A DNA stretch of 64,000 nt. Source: Deinococcus sp. AB2017081. Its GTDB lineage: Bacteria; Deinococcota; Deinococci; Deinococcales; Deinococcaceae. Below are positions 32,444-40,581 of this stretch, in pieces. The notes beneath the pieces were generated by a model. The model made no database searches and had not been told where the DNA came from. It saw only the letters and a list, made by a program, of their open reading frames with translations. The position numbers and the translations under genes are program-made. The stretch is taken from positions 2,845,501-2,909,500 of the forward strand of contig NZ_CP140098.1 in the NCBI RefSeq assembly GCF_034440735.1. The letters are read 5' to 3'. Position 1 is the first letter of the stretch. The number at the start of each line of letters is the position of its first letter.

Positions 32444-34708
32444 CTAGCGGCGCAGGGTCTGGAGGATCTGGGCGGAGGTCATGGCCGCCTCGTGCTCGGC
32501 CTGCTCGTCGGCGTCGGCGTCCTCCAGCACGTCGAGATCGTCCTGATCCAGCCCCAGGATCTCCAGCAGTTCCGCCTTCAGGTCAGCGCCGGAGTCCAGT
32601 TCCCCCTCCAGCTCGCCGGCCGTGGTGTCCGTCCTTTCCACGAAGTGCGACAGTGTCCAGCGCATGCGGGTCAGGTCGCCGTCCTGGGCATCCGGGCGGG
32701 CCTGCCACCAGCCCTGCCACAGGTCGAGCAGCGGCATGGGCCGGTTCTCGCGGGGCCTCAGGTTCCAGCCCGACACGTTGCCCAGCAGGATCGTCTCCTG
32801 CCCGTCCCAGCCCATGCCGGTCAGGGGTGTCTCGCGGTGGGCGACGATCACGGCGTCCAGTGAGCGCAGCAGCTCCGCGCCGCGTTGCAGGTCGGCCGGG
32901 TAGTCGCGCTCCCGCACGGCGGGCGGCGTGGGCCGGGTCAGGCCCGCCGGGTCGAACAGGCCCAGCCCGTCGCGCAGCGTGACCTGCGCGCCGGGGTCAG
33001 TCAGGCGGGCCAGCAGCGTCTGCTCGGTGACGTTCTTCGGGGTGAAACCCTCGGGGATGGGGCGGCCCGTTTCCAGCAGCAGTTGCAGGCCCGCCTGCCG
33101 CTGCTCGGCGTTCGTGGTGCCCAGCAGCGCAAGGGCACTGCTCTGCGCGATGTCCCTGTCGGCGGCCAGCAGGCGGATCAGACCCCGGCGCAGGTCGGCG
33201 CTCTTGCGCCTGAGCAGGGTATGCACCACCGCGACCTCGTCCGGGTGCGGGGTGAAGTGGGCCATGACGGTCACGGCCTCCTGCGACACACTGCTGTTGC
33301 GATCCTGCAGCAGGGTGAGCAGCAGTGTCCGGGTCGGCGCGTCCAGCGGGTGCGACTTGGCATATTCGGCCAGCTGGCGCAGCAGCGCGGTCTTGCCGTA
33401 GATGCTCATGCCACCCAGGTGCGGGGCCAGCGCTGAGAAGGGCCGCTCACCGCGCAGGATGGGCAGGGTATCGAGCGCGTCACTGCGGGCGGGCACGTGC
33501 CCCTGCCACGGGAACAACAGCGGGTCGTGCCGCGCGGCATCCGGCAGGCGCAGGGCGTAGGTTTCGTACTCCTCGAAGGTGAAGACGGTGTTGCTGGTTC
33601 CCCAGCGGCTCACCGCCCCCCCGGCCAGCGCGGCCAGGCGCAGGTCGGCGTCCCGCAGCAGCGTGCGGCGATCCTCGTCGGTCAGGAGGTCGGCGGCAAT
33701 CAGGTACTGGGCGGCGGCCATGCGGAGGGCGGCGTCCGGGTCGGTCAGCAGGGGGCGGGCCACGTCGGCGGCCTGCACGGCGTCGCGCATCCCCAGCACG
33801 AACAGGGCCAGGTAGGAATCCACCGCAGCGCCGGAGGTCACGGCCGCGCGGGCCGCCTCGCTGTCCTCCAGATAACTCAGCGCCTGGGTCAGCAGCGCCC
33901 GCACGGTCTTCACGTCGGTCACGTCGTAGTTCAGGCCGAACCACACGCACGCGGCCCGCAGCGTGGCGGCAAAGCGCAGCAGGTCGTCGCGCAGGATCAC
34001 GCGCAGCATCCGCGTGAAGGCGTCCACGCTGGCCTCGTCCACCGTCTCCAGGATCACCTGTCGCAGGCCCTCCTGGCGCTGGGCGGCCAGCAACAGGCCT
34101 TCGGCCAGTGCCCAGGCGTCCTCGCGGGTGCTGGACAGCAGGGCGGCGGGCACATGGCGGCCCATGCGGGCGACCGGGTGCTGCGTGCCGGCGGTGTCGC
34201 GCAGGATCTGAAAGACCTCCTCGTCGCCGTCGCTGACCGCCTGCCCCAGCAGCAGGCCCAGGCCGTGCGCCTGCCACGCATTCAGCAGACCCGCGTGTAC
34301 CGCGAACCACTCGATGGGCTGCGGGTACTCGCGGGTCACGTGCCACGTCTGCCACAGCCACGCCTGCGCGTGCGCCGCGGCCAGCACGTGACCGGGCGCG
34401 CGGAAGGCGCGGCGGGCGTACCCCTGCGGGTACGGGTGCCGGGTCAGCAGGGCGTCCAGCGTGCGGGCGGCCACGTCCGGGAAGTGCGGGAAGAACACGG
34501 CGGCGATGGCGTGGCGGGTGGCAGCGTCGCTGGCGTGCAGGGCGGCGGTGACGGCCTCCTGCACCCGCTCGCGCTCCTGGGGATCGCCGGAGCCCCGGTG
34601 GACGGATCGCAGGGGACCGGCCAGCTCCGGCGGCAGGGTGCCCAGCCGCGTCTCGAAGTCCGCCTTCCACGGCTGCTCGTACGAGCGGAGGAGTTCCTGA
34701 ACGTCCAC
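32444..34708 (-). CDS. DUF5724/HEAT-repeat N-terminal part of a DUF4132-type protein
   Basis: 754 aa from the GTG at 34708, two bases after the previous stop. It is made of tandem helical pairs of HEAT type (for example DAALRMAAAQYLIAADLLTDEDRRTLLR and LRRGLIRLLAADRDIAQSSALALLG), then a beta-containing segment, then an acidic tail (LGLDQDDLDVLEDADADEQAEHEAAM). It ends at the amber codon described for the downstream part. In related proteins, as I recall them, this region and the DUF4132 region are one chain. The longer upstream frame is Arg/Pro-rich shadow and is rejected. No catalytic motif is visible. Confidence 0.75.
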   Translation of the reverse strand: MDVQELLRSYEQPWKADFETRLGTLPPELAGPLRSVHRGSGDPQERERVQEAVTAALHASDAATRHAIAAVFFPHFPDVAARTLDALLTRHPYPQGYARRAFRAPGHVLAAAHAQAWLWQTWHVTREYPQPIEWFAVHAGLLNAWQAHGLGLLLGQAVSDGDEEVFQILRDTAGTQHPVARMGRHVPAALLSSTREDAWALAEGLLLAAQRQEGLRQVILETVDEASVDAFTRMLRVILRDDLLRFAATLRAACVWFGLNYDVTDVKTVRALLTQALSYLEDSEAARAAVTSGAAVDSYLALFVLGMRDAVQAADVARPLLTDPDAALRMAAAQYLIAADLLTDEDRRTLLRDADLRLAALAGGAVSRWGTSNTVFTFEEYETYALRLPDAARHDPLLFPWQGHVPARSDALDTLPILRGERPFSALAPHLGGMSIYGKTALLRQLAEYAKSHPLDAPTRTLLLTLLQDRNSSVSQEAVTVMAHFTPHPDEVAVVHTLLRRKSADLRRGLIRLLAADRDIAQSSALALLGTTNAEQRQAGLQLLLETGRPIPEGFTPKNVTEQTLLARLTDPGAQVTLRDGLGLFDPAGLTRPTPPAVRERDYPADLQRGAELLRSLDAVIVAHRETPLTGMGWDGQETILLGNVSGWNLRPRENRPMPLLDLWQGWWQARPDAQDGDLTRMRWTLSHFVERTDTTAGELEGELDSGADLKAELLEILGLDQDDLDVLEDADADEQAEHEAAMTSAQILQTLRR

Positions 34709-34710
34709 GG

Positions 34711-35115
34711 TCAGCCCCCGGCCAGTGCGGTCAGGCGCACGATCAGCAGGGTGCTGTCGGGGCGCAGGGCCACGGGCGCGTCGAGGTCGGAGACCTGCCG
34801 GTCGTCGATGAACACGTAGTACAGTCCGTCGCCGAAGGCGGTCAGGGCGGTGCGGGTGGCGTCGTCGGCGCTGACGGCCACGCCGCGTTCCTGTGGGGCC
34901 ACCGCCACGCGGCCACCGGCCGCGCCGTCCTGCAGCTCGCGCTCGGTCATGACGCGCAGCATGCCCACGCCGGCCTGCCGCTCGTGGTACGCGGCGACCT
35001 CGTGGTGGACGAGATGCGTCAGCAGGCCGCGCAGGGTGTGCGGGCCGTCGGGCAGGTCGATGGGGCGGCGTTCGAACGGAGTGCGGCGGCCGATGAGCTT
35101 GGTTTCGACGATCAT
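34711..35115 (-). CDS. hypothetical protein cotranscribed with the DUF5724/DUF4132 gene
   Basis: 134 aa, not recognised. GAGG 7 nt before the ATG. Sequence MIVETKLIGRRTPFERRPID is followed by LLTHLVHHEVAAYHERQ and a beta-rich second half (GDGLYYVFIDDRQVSDLDAPVAL). Stop and next start are 2 bp apart, so it is coupled to the giant gene and may be its partner. It is soluble, with no signal peptide. The transcript starts at a promoter with TTTACA at 35189-35184 and TAAGCT at 35166-35161. Confidence 0.65.
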   Translation of the reverse strand: MIVETKLIGRRTPFERRPIDLPDGPHTLRGLLTHLVHHEVAAYHERQAGVGMLRVMTERELQDGAAGGRVAVAPQERGVAVSADDATRTALTAFGDGLYYVFIDDRQVSDLDAPVALRPDSTLLIVRLTALAGG

Positions 35116-35160
35116 GCGGGAACCTCGTGCAGAGTGGGATGGTGGGGCGTTTCACCTTTC

Positions 35161-35189
35161 AGCTTAGCGGCATTCCGTCGATATGTAAA
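35161..35189 (-). promoter_or_regulatory. promoter of the 134-aa/DUF5724/DUF4132 operon
   Basis: On the minus strand TTTACA (35189-35184, 5 of 6 to TTGACA), a 17-bp spacer, and TAAGCT (35166-35161). The surrounding 40 bp are unusually AT-rich for this genome. A 5' leader of about 40 nt with an SD results, unlike the leaderless neighbours. Confidence 0.65.
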
Positions 35190-35280
35190 TAGCGTAATTC
35201 GAGCCTGGTTTTTGCTCGGAGGCGGGGTGGGGGCAATGCCTCAGGGCCAGCGCAGAGCGGGGGGTTCGGTAGCACGGTGG

Positions 35281-35385
35281 GCAAACCCCTCGCTTCGCGC
35301 TCTGCGAGTCCGCCCCTGCGGGGCACCTCCCCTCAGGGGGAGACAGGGAAAAGGCCAACCGGCACGGCTTTTCTGTTTTTGCTCC
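35281..35385 (-). repeat. dispersed repeat, copy 2 (truncated, opposite orientation)
   Basis: Reverse-complement match to the complete element at 29628: AACCCCTCGCTTCGCGCTCTGCG, GAGTCCGCCC, GGGCACCTC, then a stretch with AGGGAAAAGGC..ACCGGCACG..CTTTT. It lacks the block with AGAGCTGCGAAGCAG and both outer ends. It fills most of the 345-bp gene-free stretch 35116-35460; the rest holds the operon promoter and no ORF. Confidence 0.7.
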
Positions 35386-35460
35386 AGTAAGGCAGGCTGA
35401 CCACACTGGCCCTCGGCCCTGCACCACGAGCAGTGCCAGCGGCCAGACTGTGACCCTCCC

Positions 35461-36000
35461 TCATGGGCGGCGGCAGTCGAGGATCACGCTCGTGAAGCCC
35501 GGCCCTCCCCTGCCCTCTCGCCACTCGGCATTGCGGTGGTCGAGCAGACGGCTGCGGTAGATGGGGCCGTCCTTGACCTGCCACGGCACGTGGTGGAAGG
35601 TGCCCGCCGCGTCCCACCACTCCAGGGGCTGCACGTCGAATCCCGCGCGCGTGAACACGGGCACGAGGGTCTCCAGGGTGTACAGCACCTCGTGGTCGTG
35701 GGCAGGGCCGGGGCCGTGCACGGCGACCAGCGCGCGGTACGCCGGGTCGGGGTGGTGCCCGTCGGGCACGGCCACGCGCAGCACCCCGCCGGGCTTCAGG
35801 TATCCGAAGACCAGCCGGGCGGCGCGCTCGCCCTCCTCGACCGTCAGGTGCTCCCACACGTGCTCGCAGAGGAACGCATCGGCCCGCCGGTCGCTGAAGA
35901 AGGCGACGAAGGTGTCCGGGTCAAGCAGGTCGAGTTCCGCGCGCTGCGTGGGCACCCAGCCGTCCCAGCGCTGTTCGCCCGCGCCGAGGATGACCCTCAC
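35461..36000 (-). CDS. SAM-dependent methyltransferase-like protein
   Basis: 179 aa, short. It begins MRVILGAGEQRWDGW, the glycine-rich turn of this branch, then ELDLLDPDTFVAFFSDRRADAFLCEHVWEHL, where CEHVWEHL matches the usual (A/S)EHVLEH of predicted SAM-dependent methyltransferases, and LVFGYLKPGGVLRVAVPDGHHPD. Motif I is compact, so it may be a minimal enzyme. The GTG start overlaps the stop of the YjbR gene (GTGA). Substrate unknown. Confidence 0.75.
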   Translation of the reverse strand: MRVILGAGEQRWDGWVPTQRAELDLLDPDTFVAFFSDRRADAFLCEHVWEHLTVEEGERAARLVFGYLKPGGVLRVAVPDGHHPDPAYRALVAVHGPGPAHDHEVLYTLETLVPVFTRAGFDVQPLEWWDAAGTFHHVPWQVKDGPIYRSRLLDHRNAEWREGRGGPGFTSVILDCRRP

Positions 36001-36353
36001 CGGCCCAGCTCCGCCCGCTGCGCACGGGTCAGGCCCGCCACGACGAGCGCGTGGCTGCCGGCCAGCAGTTCCCGGACAAGGTCGCCCGGCACCCGGCCGT
36101 CGAGGGTCACGGTGATCCAGTGGCGCTTGTTCAGGTGGTACCCGGGCGTGATGGCATCGTGGGCGGCGCGCAGCTCATCGCCGCGCTCGGGGCGCACCTT
36201 CACGGATACCGTGACGGGGTCGGCGTGGATGTCCGTCAGGGCGTACATCTTCCCGGCGACCTTGAAGACCAGCGTGGTCGGGCCGAAGGGAAAGGTCTCC
36301 TGCGAGTGCGGCAGCGCGGCGCACGCGGCACGGACGTCGGCGATGGACTGCAT
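35997..36353 (-). CDS. MmcQ/YjbR family protein
   Basis: 118 aa. Typical YjbR string: ACAALPHSQETFPFGPTTLVFKVAGKMYALTDI, then VSVKVRPERGDELRAAHDAITPGYHLNKRHWITVTL. The fold is CyaY-like and is predicted to bind DNA; the true role is unknown. TATCCT (36365-36360) is 6 nt before the ATG. Cotranscribed with the methyltransferase-like gene. Confidence 0.85.
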   Translation of the reverse strand: MQSIADVRAACAALPHSQETFPFGPTTLVFKVAGKMYALTDIHADPVTVSVKVRPERGDELRAAHDAITPGYHLNKRHWITVTLDGRVPGDLVRELLAGSHALVVAGLTRAQRAELGR

Positions 36354-36383
36354 GCCCGCAGGATAGGGTCAGCTCCCCCCCCG

Positions 36384-36644
36384 TCAGCTCTCGGTGTCCG
36401 GATCGAGCCCTTCGGCCTGCTCCAGCGCCCGGTTGGCCTCGACCATGGAGGCATCCCCACCGCCGACCAGATCCGTGACCTCCTGGGCACTCAGACCGTC
36501 GGTGGTGGGCACCGGAACGCCCGGCGCGTCGGGCAGGACGTCGGGGAGATGGCCCTGCTCGGCGGCTTGGTCGTCGCGGACGGGTTCTGTGTGCGGCATC
36601 AGGGTGGGATTCACGGGCAGGGGATCGCGGTTATCGGTGGGCAT
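36384..36644 (-). CDS. small acidic hypothetical protein
   Basis: 86 aa if started at ATG 36644 (MPTDNRDPLPVNPTLMPHTE). It is Pro- and Asp/Glu-rich and largely disordered, ending VEANRALEQAEGLDPDTES. There is no SD and no TANNNT box at the right distance; an ATG 16 codons later (MPHTEPVRDD) is an alternative. It ends 30 bp before the YjbR start. No family recognised. Confidence 0.5.
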   Translation of the reverse strand: MPTDNRDPLPVNPTLMPHTEPVRDDQAAEQGHLPDVLPDAPGVPVPTTDGLSAQEVTDLVGGGDASMVEANRALEQAEGLDPDTES

Positions 36645-36714
36645 ACCCCAGCTTGGGCCACCCGCGTCAGCTCCGGCTGATGCCCGGCTCAAGGAACCGT
36701 GATGAACTGCGGAC

Positions 36715-37680
36715 GTGCCGCGCCTCTTTCTCCTGCTCCTGCTGCCGCTGATGCTGTCGGCCACGCCACCAGTTCCAAACGCGCCGGCAGCTACCGTGCG
36801 AGTGGCGATCCTGGGCGACTTCAACGGCCCCTACGGCAGCATCACGTACCCTCCCGCGCTGGGTCGCAGCATCACGCGCATCACACAGGAGTGGCAGCCT
36901 GACGCCGTGCTGTCGGCCGGCGACCTGATCGGGGGGCAGAAGGCCAGCCTGACCGACGTGCAGGTGCGGGCCATGTGGGCCGCCTTCGACCGGGACGTGC
37001 GGCGACCTCTGGCCGACGCTGGAATCCCGTTCGTGTTCACGCTGGGCAATCACGACGCGAGCCCCGCCGCCCCCCGCGACCGGCGCGAGGCACGGGCGTA
37101 CTGGGCGGCGCACGTGCCGGACGTGACCTCCACCGACCGGGCTGCGTTCCCGTTCCGCTCCAGCTTCACTCTGGCCGACGGCTCGGTGTTCGTGGCGTCG
37201 CTGGATGCCAGCGGGCCGGACGTGGACGCCGCGCAGCGTGCGTGGCTGGCCGCACAGCTCGCGTCGGCCCCGGCACGGGCGGCGGGCCTCCGCCTGGTCG
37301 TGGGGCACCTGCCGCTGGCCGGGGTGAGCGCCGACAAGAACCGCCCCGGCGAGGTCATCCGCGACGCCGACGCGCTGCGGCAGGTCATGGAGGCGGGCGA
37401 CGTGCTGCTGTACGTCCACGGGCACCACGCCGCGTACTACCCCGGTCGGCTGGGCCGTCTGAACATCCTGTCCAGCGGCGGCATCGGCGGGCGAGACTAC
37501 GTGGGCCATCCCGGCACGGCCCGCTCGACCATGACCTTGCTCACGCTGTTCCCGGCGCAGCGCCGCGCGACCTTCGAGACGGTGGATGCGGACACGGGCG
37601 CGGTCGTCCGCACCGAGACCCTCCCCGCCCGGATCGACGGACGGGGAGGGCCGCTGCTGCGGGTCGGCGAGTTCCGCTAA
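36715..37680 (+). CDS. secreted metallophosphoesterase
   Basis: 321 aa. Signal peptide LFLLLLLPLMLSATPPVPNA. Calcineurin-like motifs in order: ILGDFNGPYGS (where D-x-H is usual, here D-x-N), LSAGDLIGGQ (GD), FTLGNHDASP (GNHD), LVVGHLPLAG (GH) and YVHGHHAAYY (GHxH). The first His ligand of DxH is replaced by Asn, so metal binding may be altered. A putative periplasmic phosphatase or nucleotidase; substrate unknown. A TGAACT box ends 6 nt before the GTG start (weak leaderless promoter). Followed by a structured region and terminator. Confidence 0.8.
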   Translation: MPRLFLLLLLPLMLSATPPVPNAPAATVRVAILGDFNGPYGSITYPPALGRSITRITQEWQPDAVLSAGDLIGGQKASLTDVQVRAMWAAFDRDVRRPLADAGIPFVFTLGNHDASPAAPRDRREARAYWAAHVPDVTSTDRAAFPFRSSFTLADGSVFVASLDASGPDVDAAQRAWLAAQLASAPARAAGLRLVVGHLPLAGVSADKNRPGEVIRDADALRQVMEAGDVLLYVHGHHAAYYPGRLGRLNILSSGGIGGRDYVGHPGTARSTMTLLTLFPAQRRATFETVDADTGAVVRTETLPARIDGRGGPLLRVGEFR

Positions 37681-37755
37681 GTACGTCGTAGCTACCATTA
37701 CGAGCTTCCGCGACAGCGCCGGAATCTCTCCATTCTCGCTACGACGTACTTTTTT
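37681..37755 (+). terminator. long-armed terminator with nested hairpin
   Basis: GTACGTCGTAGC (37681-37692) is perfectly complementary to GCTACGACGTAC (37738-37749), with the flanking A and T extending it to 13 bp, and then a run of six T. Inside the 45-nt loop a second hairpin TTCCG/CGGAA occurs. The first arm starts at the last base of the stop codon. It works as an intrinsic terminator but the long structured loop is unusual. Confidence 0.7.
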
Positions 37756-37760
37756 CGATA

Positions 37761-37795
37761 CTCGCTCTGCTTCGCAGCTCTGCGAGTCCGCTCGG
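37761..37795 (-). repeat. dispersed repeat, copy 3 (fragment)
   Basis: CTCTGCTTCGCAGCTCTGCGAGTCCGCTC matches the reverse complement of the core of the repeat at 45544-45572. Only about 35 bp are left, directly after the terminator. Next to it (37795-37812) is the near-perfect palindrome GTTGATCTAAAGATCAAC. Confidence 0.6.
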
Positions 37796-37826
37796 TTGAT
37801 CTAAAGATCAACTTCGATCTACTTAA

Positions 37827-39179
37827 CTATTTCGGCATCAGCTTGTACAGCTCGATCCCGCGTGCCGTCCGATCTTTGAATCCCTTCCAGGACGTGTCGT
37901 CGGGTTTGGGGGTGCCGTCGGCGTTGCGGCTGAACTTGATGTCGTTGGACTTCTGCACGGGAACGTTCAGGTACTCGGCGGCGGCAGCCTGGCCCTTGAG
38001 CTTGAGGTTCAGGAACGCCGTCACGAAGTGCTGGTTGAGGTTGTTCAGGCGGCCCAGATCCCACGCGGGTTCGGCGTAGTGCATGTAGTCGTCGAAGTTG
38101 CCCAGGGACGCGGTAGGCGGCGGGTTGGGGGCGCTGTTGTGCGAGGCGTTCTGGTACACGACCATGTACCGCTCCGTGTTCACGGCGTTCTCGAACAGGG
38201 GTTTCACGCCGCCCTCGTAGAAGGCGACGTCGTCGCGGTCGCCGACGATGAACATGGTGGGCACCTTGAGGTTCGCCAGCCCGGCATCCTCCCAGAAGCC
38301 GTACTTGCCGCCGAAGTTCACGCCGATGGCCTTCACGGCGGCGTCTCCGCCCCACGGCGCGAGGGCCACGACGGCCTTGATGCGTGGATCGACCGTGTAG
38401 TTGCCGACCTGCCGCTGCGCGAACGCGCCGCCGGGCACCAGGGGGGCCATCTGCGGGCCGAAGCCGGCCCCGGCGGCGTTCAGCGCGCCGTACCCGCCCA
38501 TGGAGTACCCGACGATGCCGGTCTGGTCGGCATTCACGACGTTGCTCAGGAACGACCCGCTGCCGGCCGCGCCCAGCCGCGCCATCTCGCCGATCACGAA
38601 CGTGTCGTCCAGCGCGCGGTTCACCAGGGTGCTCGCGAATGCCGCCTTGTCGCCGTGCGTGGAATCGGTGTGGTCGATCGACGCCACGATGTACCCCTTG
38701 CTCGCCAGGTTCTCGCCCAGGTACGACATCAGGATGCGGCTGCCGGGGTACCCGTGCGACAGGATCACCAGCGGGAACGGCCCGGCCTGCACGGCGGGCG
38801 CGTCGCGGGTGGCGCGGCCCGGCGTCTCGAAGGGGGTGTTGGGCCGTCTGGGGTCGCCGGGGCCACTGCCCAGGACGTCGGGGTACGTGGTGCTGCCGCT
38901 GCCGCTCACGCCGGGCGCGGGGTACCACACCTCCACGGTGAGCGGGCGGTCGTAGCGCGGGATCGCTCCCTCCTTCGGCGCATTCACGATGTCCTGCTGG
39001 CCCCTGTTCACGAGGTTCAGGGTGCGGACGCCGACGGCGTACTGCCCACGGGCAGCGAGTTCCGGTGCGTCGGGGCGCGTGTCGCCAGGCACGGTCAGGG
39101 GGGCGGGGGCCACGGTCTGGGCCGCCGCCAGCGGAACCGTCAGCAGGGCCAGGGACAGCGTGAGACGGGATCGGTTCAT
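37827..39179 (-). CDS. secreted alpha/beta hydrolase (dienelactone hydrolase/PAF-AH-like)
   Basis: 450 aa. ATG at 39179 with GGAGG 8 nt upstream. Signal peptide [16 protein letters not shown]. The hydrolase fold shows [20 protein letters not shown] (oxyanion strand), [16 protein letters not shown] (nucleophile Ser in GYSMGG), [16 protein letters not shown] (catalytic Asp) and [14 protein letters not shown] (His). This arrangement fits secreted lipase/esterase proteins such as platelet-activating-factor acetylhydrolase-like enzymes. Two palindromes upstream (39216-39240) suggest repressor or activator control, which is rare in this window. Confidence 0.8.
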   Translation of the reverse strand: MNRSRLTLSLALLTVPLAAAQTVAPAPLTVPGDTRPDAPELAARGQYAVGVRTLNLVNRGQQDIVNAPKEGAIPRYDRPLTVEVWYPAPGVSGSGSTTYPDVLGSGPGDPRRPNTPFETPGRATRDAPAVQAGPFPLVILSHGYPGSRILMSYLGENLASKGYIVASIDHTDSTHGDKAAFASTLVNRALDDTFVIGEMARLGAAGSGSFLSNVVNADQTGIVGYSMGGYGALNAAGAGFGPQMAPLVPGGAFAQRQVGNYTVDPRIKAVVALAPWGGDAAVKAIGVNFGGKYGFWEDAGLANLKVPTMFIVGDRDDVAFYEGGVKPLFENAVNTERYMVVYQNASHNSAPNPPPTASLGNFDDYMHYAEPAWDLGRLNNLNQHFVTAFLNLKLKGQAAAAEYLNVPVQKSNDIKFSRNADGTPKPDDTSWKGFKDRTARGIELYKLMPK

Positions 39180-39215
39180 GGGTCGACCTCCAGGGCGCGG
39201 CCACCTAAACGGATG

Positions 39216-39240
39216 GCACGTGCCCGTGAACAGTTGTTCA
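39216..39240. promoter_or_regulatory. tandem operator palindromes upstream of the secreted hydrolase
   Basis: GGCACGTGCC (39216-39225) is a perfect 10-bp palindrome and TGAACAGTTGTTCA (39227-39240) has 6+6 inverted halves with a 2-bp centre. They lie 37-61 bp upstream of the start, around the expected -35 region. TetR- and MarR-like factors use dyads of this size; the binding factor is unknown. Confidence 0.5.
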
Positions 39241-39326
39241 GTGCAGAGCACAGCCTACCGTCCCACCGCCGGGTCAGCGCCAGATCAAGACGTGATGAAG
39301 GCCGGTACCTGTTCCCCCGACCTGTC

Positions 39327-40520
39327 CTACAGCAGCACGACCTGCACGTCGTCGCCCGCCGCGACCGCGCGGCCCTCGGGCACGATCACCAGGGCGTCGG
39401 CGTCGCTGAGCGAGCGCAGGATGCCGCTGCCCTGCCTGCCGTAGTCACGCACGGTGCCGCCGTCGATCACACCGCGCCAGAACGCCGTCTTGTCCGGCAG
39501 GGCGCGGAAGGGTGTGGCGGCCCGCAGGGTCAGCGACTGGAGGGATTGGCCGGTCAGGGCGGGGCGCACGATCACGTGGAAGACCACCAGGGAACTGACC
39601 GGATTGCCCGGCAGGCCGATCACCGGCAGGCCCTGCCACCCCCCCAGCAGCGCGGGGCCACCGGGCCGCATCCGCACCTTCCAGAACGCCACGCGGCCAT
39701 GCTCGATCAGCAGGTCGCGCATGAAGTCGTATCTGCCCATGCTGACGCCGCCGCTGGTGACCAGCAGGTCGGCCCCGCCCGCGCTCTCTATGGCGGCGTG
39801 CAGCGCGTCCGGCGAGTCCGGCGCGTGCCCCAGCATCAGCACGTCGCAGCCGCACTCGCGCAGCATGGCGGCCAGGCCGTAGCGGTTGGAGTCGTAGACC
39901 TGACCGGCACTCAGGGGCTCGCCGGGCTCCACGACCTCGTCGCCGGTGCTCAGGAGGGCCACACGGTGGCGGCGGCGTACCGCCAGCTCACGGTGGCCCA
40001 GCGCGGCAGCCAGGGCCACGCGGGGGGCGGTCAGGAGCAGGCCCGCCGCCATCACGTCATCTCCGGCACGGAAGTCGCCGCCCTCGGGGCGGACGTCGCC
40101 GGGGCTGGCCGGACGGCGCAGCAGGACGTCGTCGCCGTCATCAGCCAGTTCCTCGACCGGGCAGATCGCCTCGGTGCCGGGGGGCATGGGCGCGCCCGTG
40201 TAGATGCGCGTGCACTCGCCCTCGCCCACGGTGCCGGTGAAAGGCAGCCCGGCGCGGCTCTCCCCGACCACGCGCAGGCGCACCGGGGCCGCCGCCGTGG
40301 CCGCCCACGTATCGGCCTCGCGGCATGCGATGCCGTCCAGGGCACTCTCGGTGGCGCTGGGATGGCTGACCAGGGCACCCAGGGGCGCGGCCAGGGTGCG
40401 GCCCAGGGCGTCCGCGAGGCCCACGGTCTCGGTCGCGGGGGCGGGGAGCAGGGCGGCCAGCATCTCGCGGGCCTGCTCGACGCTGACGTGCATGGGGAAG
40501 TCCGGGCGGGGAGCGGTCAT
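39327..40520 (-). CDS. moeA: molybdopterin molybdotransferase MoeA
   Basis: 397 aa. Domains in order: N-terminal VSVEQAREMLAALLP, TESALDGIACREADTW, TGAPMPPGTEAICPVEE, central MoCF domain VALLSTGDEVVEPGEPLSAGQVYDSNRYGLAAML with TSGGVSMGRYDFMRDLL, and GLPGNPVSSLVVF, then the C-terminal beta domain. It inserts molybdate into adenylylated molybdopterin. No other moa/mob gene is near. TATCCT (40532-40527) 6 nt before the ATG marks a leaderless transcript. Confidence 0.95.
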   Translation of the reverse strand: MTAPRPDFPMHVSVEQAREMLAALLPAPATETVGLADALGRTLAAPLGALVSHPSATESALDGIACREADTWAATAAAPVRLRVVGESRAGLPFTGTVGEGECTRIYTGAPMPPGTEAICPVEELADDGDDVLLRRPASPGDVRPEGGDFRAGDDVMAAGLLLTAPRVALAAALGHRELAVRRRHRVALLSTGDEVVEPGEPLSAGQVYDSNRYGLAAMLRECGCDVLMLGHAPDSPDALHAAIESAGGADLLVTSGGVSMGRYDFMRDLLIEHGRVAFWKVRMRPGGPALLGGWQGLPVIGLPGNPVSSLVVFHVIVRPALTGQSLQSLTLRAATPFRALPDKTAFWRGVIDGGTVRDYGRQGSGILRSLSDADALVIVPEGRAVAAGDDVQVVLL

Positions 40521-40581
40521 GAAGGCAGGATAGGCGTGGGCGGTGATCCACGCGTCCCTGCCGTCCGTACCATGACCTCAC

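Noticed and set aside
32444..35155. A 903-aa frame starting at GTG 35155
   Set aside because: The first 150 residues are Arg/Pro/Ala-rich shadow of the 134-aa gene; the better start is GTG 34708.
35161..35215. Radiation/desiccation response (RDRM) operator in the AT-rich promoter
   Set aside because: The TTATG-CATAA type palindrome expected for RDRM is not seen.
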